From NCBI RefSeq assembly GCF_030272615.1, contig NC_081406.1:235829922-235893921 (forward strand): 64,000 nt of DNA, read 5' to 3'. The translations under genes were made by a program, and so were the position numbers. The first letter of the stretch is position 1, and every line of letters begins with the position of its first letter. Below are positions 56,346 to 64,000 of the stretch, in pieces. The DNA comes from Cryptomeria japonica (taxonomy: Eukaryota; Streptophyta; Pinopsida; Cupressales; Cupressaceae). The notes below the pieces were generated by a model. That model saw nothing but the letters and a program-made list of their open reading frames with translations, searched no databases and was not told where the DNA came from.

Positions 56346-57134
56346 TTGAAGGAATTACTTAAGAAATTTGGCATGGAAAACTCTAAACTGGTAAGTATAC
56401 CTATGACTACAACTGACAAACTATCATTAAATGATGAATCAACACCTATTAATTTGACAAGATACAAGTCTATGATAGGAGGTTTATTGTATTTGACACA
56501 AACAAGACCTAATATTATGAATGCAATATGTATTGTTTCAAGATTTCAAAGTAATCGTAAGGAAAATCATGAATCAGCAGTGAAAAGGATTTTTCGATAC
56601 CTACAAGGCACAACAAATCTTGTCTTATGGTATCCTAAAGATGAAAATTTTGATTTATGTGCATACACAGATGCAAATTGGGCAGGAGATGTAGATGACA
56701 GAAAAAGCACCACCGATGGAGAATTTTTTCTTGGCAGCAGACTAATTTCATGGTTGAGCAAGAAATAGAGTTGTACATCACTATCAATAGCAGAATCAGA
56801 ATATGTTGTAGCATCAACTAATTGTACACAGGTATTATGGATTAAGCAAATGTTGAAGGACATAAAGGTAAAATGTAAAGAACCTATAATAATTTACTAT
56901 GATAATATGGAAGCAATTGATATATCAAATAATCCAGTATTTCACTCTAAAACTAAACATGTTTCTATCAAATTCAATTTTCTGAAAGAGAATGTTGAAG
57001 CAAAAGAAGTGAAATTGGTTTATGTGAATACTAAAGAGAAGATTGCAGATATCTTTACTAAGCCTTTGCCTAAGGAAACTTTTGAATATCTAAGAGAATG
57101 GCTTGGAGTTATACCCTCACTGGTAGAAACTTAG
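56346..57134 (+). pseudogene. pol: C4 RNase H
   Basis: 140 open codons to a stop at 56766, then 94 more to the natural end at 57134: YKSMIGGLLYLTQTRPNI, AYTDANWAGDVDDRKSTTDG (RNase H start), SRLISWLSKK, then KVKCKEPIIIYYDN and ADIFTKPLPKETFEYLREW. One stop in SKKQS is the main defect. Confidence 0.9.
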
Positions 57135-57508
57135 ACAGTTGGAGCATGGCATTAGACCAACAGAATTAACAAACCTTTTTCTGGTTTTGATGAAGGAGAG
57201 CTACTTCTCAGGGGGAGTAGATTGAATAAATTTGGTTATAACAATTGGTATTTGTAACAAGTTTTATGAACTGATTGTATCTGGTTTTGTATTGCTTTGG
57301 CATATGATGTCAAAGGGGGAGAGATATCTATAGAAAAACACATTATCTTTTGGGGAGAGATTATTCATTGGGGAGAGATTGTTACTCTCTATATATGTAT
57401 TTTAATGATCTCTTTGGGAGATTGTTGGTTTTTGGTTTCTGGCATTTCTGCTTTGGCACTTAGATGATTTTTCCACCTTGTGTTGCCATCAATGCCAAAG
57501 GGGGAGAT
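57135..57508 (+). other. C4 3' untranslated region with polypurine tracts
   Basis: Non-coding. AAAGGGGGAGAT at 57497-57508 adjoins the LTR; a second CAAAGGGGGAGAG lies at 57311, about 185 bases before, with a weaker CAGGGGGAG at about 57209. Confidence 0.8.
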
Positions 57509-58571
57509 TGTTTGTATTATGGATGTGTTGCATTAGTTTTTTCATTGACGTCCACACTTGTCAACACTTATCCTTGAGGAGATTCTTGGTTATGTTCACC
57601 GACATGTTCATTGACTTATGTGCAGTAACCAGTATCTGGTTCACTAGCAGGTTATATTGTACACCGACACTGAGGATGATATGTTATCATTCAGAGATTA
57701 CTTGGTTATGTTGAAGAAATTGTTTGGACACTTGGTTTTGGTGATTTGATTATTGGTACAATCGAGTTTGCATATTTTTTGTTATCAACAAATAGGTCTA
57801 GGTTATGGACCAGCAAGCATTATCTATTCCAGATCAGCACGACATGTTATGGAGATGATTTTTTACTATTGTAAATGCATTGAGCCGACATCATGCATCA
57901 CATATTGATTCATTTGTAATTAATTTTATTGTAATATCTTAGTAAGCCGACCTACACATTTGGTCTTAGGTTTTGGTATATATGTAAGATCTCATTTGTG
58001 AGATTATGTAGAGGAGTGTGGAAAAGGATTTTAATAAGGTATATGTGAATATAAGTAGAGCTATACACACATACATCATTTGAAGATTCAAGGAAGGCAT
58101 GAAGAAGACAATCAGAGCTTAACCGGTACTGAATCCAGCATATGAAGATGTTATTTTGAGCAGTACATTATCATTGGATTTAACCATCCAATTGTAGTCA
58201 GTGTGACTCCCATTTTGTGATTGAGTAGTGAGCTCTAGGTAGTTGGCCTTTCTGCATGTGTAGACCCCATTTGTATACACATACTATCTATAGTATTATC
58301 ATCTGATTGTTGGTAAGGTTTCTCACCATGGTTTTTCCCCTTACAAGGTTTCCACATACAAATAACTATGTTATGTGTTGTGTATGTTATTTCTCTTTCT
58401 ATTTCATGCATTAAACTTTACCGGTACTATTATTAACTGCAAAACTATCTATCGGCATTAAAGTTTGGTTTGCTGGTATTATGCACTAAGTTTGGTTAAG
58501 TTATATTTGGGTTGAAATTAATAGACAACTGATTCACCCCCCCCCCTCTCACTTGCCTCCAGGTCCTAACA
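57509..58571 (+). repeat. C4 3' LTR
   Basis: TGTTTGTATTATGG to CAGGTCCTAACA, 1063 bp, paired with 51892-52932. The copia LTR motif is at about 58329 and the C run at 58537. Confidence 0.94.
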
Positions 58572-58576
58572 ACCCC

Positions 58577-59001
58577 TATAGCTTGGTATGCTCGATTGGA
58601 AAAGTATTTGTTGAAATTGGGATTCTATAAAGGGACTACTGACAGTAATTTATATTTCAAAATTGAGAATAATATTATTTTTATTATTGAAGTCTTTGTT
58701 GATGATATCATTTTTTGGCAATGATGATGATTTGAGTATGAAGTTTATTGATGATATGCAAAAGGAATTTGACATGTCTATGATGGATGAGATGAAATTC
58801 CTTTTAGGATTGCAAATTACTCAAACCTTGAAAGGTAATTTTATTTCTAAATATAAGTATGTCAAGTAATTGTTGAAAAAGTTTGGGTTAGCTGATTCTA
58901 AACTTGTTGGAACTCCTATGGTGATTGAATGCCAATTATCTAAAAATGATGAATCTTGGAAAGTTAATCAGACTTTGTATAGATCTATGGCTAGTGGATT
59001 G
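58577..59001 (+). pseudogene. pol: C3 reverse transcriptase, second part
   Basis: Continues from 51891 in frame: AWYARLEKYLLKLGF, then the active-site FVDD at 58695-58706, a one-base shift just after it, FDMSMMDEMKFLLGLQI, a stop at 58867 and YRSMASGL, where C5 begins. Confidence 0.88.
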
Positions 59002-60070
59002 TGATGGACTTGAAAAGAACTAAGAGGGAGGGGTGAATCAGTGACACCAAAACAATCAATACTTTAAACACTAACCAGTAGATGAACTTAACCAAGTTGG
59101 TAAACAAAATACATGCTATCCAAAATGAAATAATAATATCCACATAAAGTAGAACATATACCATAACACAAGTGTTTATACGTGGAAAACCCAAATAGGT
59201 AAAAACCATGGTGAGATGGAACTAGTTAACTATCTGCAGTAATAGAAAATTGACTAGTTAAGGTCTTACAAAGAGCTCTGCTAGGAGTGAATCATGTTAG
59301 AGATCCCAAGCTTGATTAGAAGCTTATACCTTGTTAAGAGTAACCTTGTTGGAGGATTTTACAATCTAGACTAGTGGATCACTTTGTTAGAGGATTTGTA
59401 CAATGAAGCTTGTTAGAGCTTACCCGGTTAGGGGATTTTATTCTATTTTAATGATTAGAAAACAACAAGAAAGATTTGATCTTTTCTGAGTAGCACAAAC
59501 TTGCTTGATCAGATCATTCTAAGTACATTCAACACTACTCTCCATCTAAACACTTATCACTTTTCAACAAATTTTTTTCACATAACAACTCTATATCTGT
59601 TATATTCAAATGATTCACTAAGATGTCTTTAAATAGGCATTCATATCTTATGTTGGCCAGAGGAACACAGTTTCCTAGGTGCAGTGTATCTAGACAAGTA
59701 AACATAACTCATCACAAAAATGACTGCCAAACAAACGGTGCTGGTAACTCATCACAAAATCAGATACTAGTTAGAGAAATCGATACCAGTTGGAATAAAA
59801 CTAGTGAATCATTGTCCATGAATCATCCACTTGATCTTCACCTTCAACTTTATCTTCACTTTGATGTCGACTTAGTGTTACCACAAGTTATCTCTTAGGC
59901 ACATACCGGTTGACACAAAGTACCAGTTAGAGATAGACCTTAAACATATCGGTTGGTAGTGTAAACCAATTGAAGTTACATCGGTAGTCAAAGTAATCAT
60001 ATATGTGTGTGAGAGTGTTTCATCAATGATAACAAGTGATGAATACATTACAATCATCATCAATCCAACA
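59002..60070 (-). repeat. C5 3' LTR (antisense)
   Basis: 1069 bp, TGATGGACTT to ATCCAACA. It contains GAGGGAGGGGTGAATCAGTG near the left end (reverse of the GATTCACCCC ending of the other copia LTRs) and several degenerate TTAGAGGATTT/CCGGTTAGGGGATTT units at 59253-59440. No partner in the window. Confidence 0.75.
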
Positions 60071-60555
60071 ATCTCCCCCTTTGGCATTAATGGCAAAACT
60101 TAGAAAATTTTAGAGTAATACAATATAGCTAAGTGTGCATACACAATATATTTACACATTTACTCATATTCCCCTTTTAATGCAATACTCCCCCTTATTT
60201 CATGCATAAATATAAAATTTTCAAAAACACACATACATATTATTACTCCCCCTTTGACAACAATGCCAAAATGATAAAGTAAAATATATACATATATATA
60301 GAAAATCTGTATCAAAGTGTTCATCATATATTACAATTTTAAACAAGTTCATGCATTGGATATTCTCATGAAAATATTATTGAAATTTTGCTTCATCTGG
60401 GATAGAGAATTCTTCCATGATTCTAGTATGTTGTCCATATACTCAGAGGTAGATAGCAGTTGAGAATAGAATTCTTCCATTGAATCTAGCATGGAGGTTT
60501 CAGGAGTAGCAAGCATAGCTTCTACACTAGAGTAGGCTTTCTGAAGAATGTCAAT
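60071..60555 (-). other. C5 3' untranslated region and polypurine tracts
   Basis: Antisense polypurine tracts at 60071-60084, about 60187 and about 60245 (CTCCCCC motifs on the plus strand). No coding signal between them and the end of the long frame. Confidence 0.7.
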
Positions 60556-63455
60556 CTATGAGGTGAGCTGACTCTTGAGCTCTCTTAGAGATTGGAATCT
60601 ATTAGCTCTCTCATTATCATACCTATTCAGTCTGTCATGCAGTTCATCTATAGACCGGTTAAAGGCATGAATAGAGTCCTGGATTGGCGCACATGCCTTG
60701 CATAACCTTTCTATTTCCTGCTCAGTCTCAACTTGATTCTTAGAAATATCAGAATAAAAGAAAGTAATACTGGAGGTAGAGGTAAGATACTTTCCTCCAG
60801 ATTCAATAGCTTTCTTTAATAGATTGTCATGATGAGATAAAGCCATTTTGCCAATTTCAATGTTCTTAGCTAGTTTATCTCCATATGCCTTCTTGTGGCT
60901 CTTCTCAACAGATATTTGAGAAGCATCTTCAAGCGATTTGATTTGATTAGATGCATCTGCAACTAACTGACCAAGTTTGCTGATAGGAGTAGGAAGATGT
61001 GTGGCAGAGGTTTCCAATAGTAATCCAGACAAAATTTCTACTGCATTCTGGATTGTCTTTCCCTCAATCCTTTGCTCTTTCAATCTCTTCTTGTGTGCAC
61101 GAGATTTCGTAACATTAGCAATATTCATCATTTCAGACAGACTCAAGGTATTCATGTCAATAGGTCCTGAAATACTTAAAGAGTCTTCATCAACATCATC
61201 AAGTAGTTTTGGCTTTGCCGGTTCAGGGGGTGTACTCTCAATGATGGCTCTTTCTGTGTTCTTCTCCATTGTATCTTTTGTTTGGTGAGTAATAACTTCC
61301 TTAGTAGACTCCTTTTGAGTAGTCTCAATGACCGGTGGAGATTGGGGTTTCTCCAATTGTTTAGTTGCTGGTTCACTAACCTCTTTTAGTTGATTAGCCC
61401 ATTGATCACCAGATGTAACCTGTACTTCTGTGATTGTAGGAGGATCCGTATCTGGTATAGTAATATCTCTAGATAGGTCTACCGTGTCCTGAATATCTTC
61501 ATCGATAAGAATAATGGAGTCATCCTTCTTCTTGGTTAGATAGACAATGCCAGCTTCAACAATTTCCTCTTCATCCATTTCTGGTTGAGGAACATCTTCT
61601 ATGGTACCATCCTTACTGCTTGAGTGGATGACATCTTCCCTCTTTTTGATTATATAGGCTAGTTGATGTGTCTTAGACTCAACAACTGACCTTTTCCATT
61701 TAGAAGCTTCATTCTTCTTACTTTAAAACCAAAATATGATTTGTATTCCTCAGTTAAAACACTAATTCCATTTGATGATAGATTGGGAAAATACTGTACA
61801 AATAATTCATCAAAAATCTTCTTTTCTAATTCAATGGCTTCTTCCCATTTATCTAACAAAGTATTATACAAAGAGACTGAAATATCTTTCTCCAAATCAT
61901 GTGGAAATCTATTGTAAAGACCCAAGTAGGTTATTACCTATTGAAGTACTTTCTTCTGCTCATCTTTAGTAAGAGAATCATAATATTCTTTGACATTATC
62001 AAACCTGTTTCTCCCCAATGACTTCATTGTTCTCTCAAATGTTGTGTCACATTTGTAGGTGGCAATGTCTATAGGTGTAGTTTTCTTTGGCACTACCTTT
62101 AACTTCTTAGGTGTTCTGCCGGTTGCATTTTCCTTGTTAGGCTCTTCTTCAGAATCTGTACCCTCAGACTCTGGTTGCAAAATTATTTTCATGTTCCTCT
62201 TCTTTGGTGCATTCTCCTTCTTCTTAGATATTTTAGGTGCTAGTTCTTTCTTGGTTAAGACACTCCGAGTCACCCTTGTAGTCTTCTTCATAGGAGATTT
62301 TTCATCACATTTCTTTTGCTTTCCTTTTTCTTTTGCTACAGGTGTTGTATCAGTTCCAGTTGGTGCATCTTGGACTGCTAAGATGTCCAATTTTGCCTTC
62401 TTTTTGTCTTTGGGTGATGCTAATAGAGTATTAGCATAGCCAACTAGTAAGTCATGATTGACCTTGTAGCTCATATCTTCCATCTCTTCCTTCCTTGGTT
62501 CAATTGCTTGCATCAAGCAAAATTCAGTGGTAACCGTGAAGATTATGTCTTTTTCAAAGTGTTTTACCACATCTTCAAGTAACCTCATTCTCAAGCTCAT
62601 CTTCTTCTGGAATTCATTAAAGTACCTATTTGTGGCATCTAAAAAGGTATTCTTCATATCCTTAATGTTGTTCTTGAACTGTGCATTGACCGATTGTTCT
62701 TTGGACCATTCAATGTCACCTATACTAGGTAGAAAGTTCTTAAAGTACAAAAAAAACCTAGCTAATAGCTGACCATATTTGAACTTCTGAGAATTGTCCT
62801 TCTTAATGGATTTCAAATTTTGAAATAGATTGAGTCTGATAGCTTCACAAATATCATAGTCTACATTACCAATTATCATTCTATGTGCTATATGAATTGT
62901 TGCGGATGGAACACTGTTAAGTCTATTGGAGTAAAACAATTGGTAGCCTATCACCATTGCTACAAGTTTCACCGCAGGGTCCCTAATATTGTTGATAGAA
63001 GAAGCACGCCTATCGGATGTAGAATCGATTAACTTGAAGACAATATCTTTTGAAATTCTCCTCAACTCAGGAACTTCACCGATTGAGCAATAACCAATTA
63101 CAGCCCTAATAGCCTCCTTGGTTATTGTGTGAGTCCTCTCCAAATACATATTTTCACCGTGGACTCGACTCAAAATTATTCTTATATGTTCATCCTCAAC
63201 GTCTTCAAAAACCCTAGCATATTTAGCTTCAATCTTTCCATCCTTATTACAGAGTGATTCCAGCTGAGTATAGATGTGAAGAGTTCCCAAATCTTTAATT
63301 TTGTAATCTATATAGCTGGACATATTATCTTTGACCACAACACCACTCGGGACTTGCGACAATGCATTATAAGACATAATTTCATCTGCCTTGAGAACTT
63401 CCTTAGGTTCAACAATGATCATCAACCTCCCTACAGACTTAGAAGTAGATGCCAT
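60556..63455 (-). pseudogene. C5 long ORF of unknown function in env-like position
   Basis: Reading leftward, an ATG at 63455 (MASTSKSVGRLMIIVEPKEV) opens 505 codons to a TAG at 61938-61940. The same frame continues to about 61720, where a one-base shift leads into 340 further open codons ending at 60556, about 966 codons in all. Residues 1-290 look like a folded helical domain (RTHTITKEAIRAVIGYCSIG, VKLVAMVIGYQLFYSNRLNS). Residues about 360-460 are Lys-rich and probably nuclear or nucleic-acid binding (KKENAPKKRNMK, TPKKLKVVPKKT). The later part is acidic with Pro/Thr-rich and then coiled-coil-like sequence (EIERLCKACAPIQDSIHAF). No transmembrane segment, signal peptide, zinc finger or pol motif is visible. 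I do not recognise the family. Confidence 0.6.
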
Positions 63456-63907
63456 TCTAAATAAACAAGTTTCGAGGTGGTATACAAAGAAATAACTAGA
63501 ATCTTGCACGTCGCTTCATTTCCCAGTTGGACTGTTCAAATGCACTCTCATTCGCTTCTTTGCAGCTTCCGATTCAACTTGATTTCTCTTAATCACAAAG
63601 CAATTCACCAATTCGCACCAAGACAATTTTGCTTTGTTGTGCAATTGCTTCAATTTCCTTTTTTTGAAAGAGTTAGGGTAAAAATGATAAGGTAAAACTT
63701 GTTTTTATCATTTTCACCAACCGCAATAAATTCTCATACTTTTAGGTTACAAACCCTAATTTTACTACTTAAGTGAAATACCGGTTAATAACATGTCAAC
63801 AAAAATCACCAAAATTCAAAATTCAAAAAAAATCTTTCTCGCTCATTTTACAAAAGGGGTCTGAAAAAGTTTTACCATTACGCTCCCCTTAGCTGTGTTA
63901 GATAGGC
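63456..63907 (-). other. C5 spacer upstream of the long ORF
   Basis: AT-rich, with no coding signal on the minus strand. The small plus-strand open frame at 63477-63695 has no recognisable content. Confidence 0.5.
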
Positions 63908-64000
63908 TTAAGTCACCAGCGTTGGATTCTCTTCACTAGGTGAAGGAATGATTTCCTCTACAAGAAATTCTTCTCTTTTCTTCTTCCAAATCCGGTTCAT
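63908..64000 (-). CDS. C5 partial ORF, C-terminal end
   Basis: On the minus strand the last 93 bases read as 30 codons (ending EENPTLVT) to a TAA at 63908-63910, open to the window edge. The stretch is charged (WKKKREEFLVEE). It could be the tail of an upstream gene of C5; too short to identify. Confidence 0.3.
   Translation of the reverse strand: MNRIWKKKREEFLVEEIIPSPSEENPTLVT

Larger units (their letters stand above)
51892..58571 (+). mobile_element. C4: Ty1/copia element, sister of C2
   Basis: LTRs 51892-52932 and 57509-58571, flanked by GCCCC (51887-51891) and ACCCC (58572-58576), a target duplication with one mismatch. Copia gene order is complete. It resembles C2 along its whole length, including LTR ends, polypurine tracts and the 3' untranslated part. 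Fewer stops than C2 suggest a somewhat younger copy, but it is still broken in gag, protease and reverse transcriptase. Confidence 0.93.
46131..59001 (+). mobile_element. C3: Ty1/copia element, 3' end missing
   Basis: A 5' LTR (46131-47004), gag, protease, integrase and reverse transcriptase follow in copia order. S3 is inserted in gag and C4 in reverse transcriptase. At 59002 the frame stops at the border of antisense element C5, and RNase H plus the 3' LTR are not in the window. It begins 8 bases after the C1 target duplication. Stops occur in all domains. Confidence 0.85.
59002..64000 (-). mobile_element. C5: antisense copia-type element, leaves the window
   Basis: Begins on the plus strand with TGATGGACTTG at 59002, with an LTR to 60070 ending in CCAACA, followed by ATCTCCCCCTTTGG, i.e. 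a polypurine tract in antisense. So this is the 3' LTR of an element that extends right. The visible internal 3.9 kb carries one long eroded frame (60556-63455) and the end of another (63908-64000). Gag, protease and pol domains are not seen inside the window. The LTR has the copia motif of the window (about 59180-59205). Confidence 0.78.

Noticed and set aside
62059-62439. 126-codon hydrophobic plus-strand frame that could look like a membrane protein
   Set aside because: It is antisense to the Lys-rich part of the C5 ORF, where AAG/AAA codons give Phe/Leu on the other strand.

Overview
This window is plant nuclear repeat DNA. No host gene, tRNA, rRNA or CRISPR array is visible. Almost every base can be assigned to LTR retrotransposons, most of them decayed, stacked inside one another. 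The plant copia and Tat-like/chromovirus gypsy families, the long LTRs (about 0.9 to 3.2 kb), the density of nesting and the lack of genes point to a large-genome seed plant. A gymnosperm is plausible, but the species cannot be fixed from this sequence alone. Element names below (R1, T1, T2, N1, L1, C1-C5, S1-S3) are local labels.

Left part (1-22160). R1 (1-3609) is the 3' end of a chromodomain-carrying Ty3/gypsy element. It appears to be inserted in the 5' LTR of T1, a Tat-like element that carries gag but no pol. The T1 gag is split by N1 (4979-12866), a complete 7.9-kb element with paired 1260-bp LTRs, a GGTAT target duplication and an uninterrupted 1147-codon ORF (gag, zinc-knuckle-like motif, protease-like domain) but no reverse transcriptase or integrase. 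Downstream is the antisense solo LTR S1, disturbed by an 897-bp tandem duplication. A 3.2-kb LTR (17163-20359) then serves as the 3' LTR of T1 and as the 5' LTR of a second, truncated internal region, T2.

Middle (22161-46117). C1 is an antisense copia element with SIRE-like gag features, inserted in T2. Its gag is split by L1 (27747-42932), a pol-less element with 2.2-kb LTRs. The 3' LTR of L1 is split by copia C2 (32908-41169), and C2 is split by solo LTR S2 (35693-37318). Each of these layers has its own recognisable 5-bp target duplication, so insertion order can be read directly: T2, then C1, L1, C2, S2.

Right part (46131-64000). Copia C3 starts at 46131. Its gag is split by solo LTR S3 and its reverse transcriptase is split by C4 (51892-58571), a close relative of C2. 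C3 is broken off at 59002 by C5, an antisense element that leaves the window. Between the edge and its LTR, C5 carries a long unrecognised coding region (about 966 codons, one stop and one frameshift) in the place where some copia elements carry an env-like gene.

The elements form a parasite community rather than a functional gene set. Pol-bearing copias (C1-C4) are all degraded here, while the best preserved reading frame belongs to the non-autonomous N1, which would need enzymes supplied by another element.
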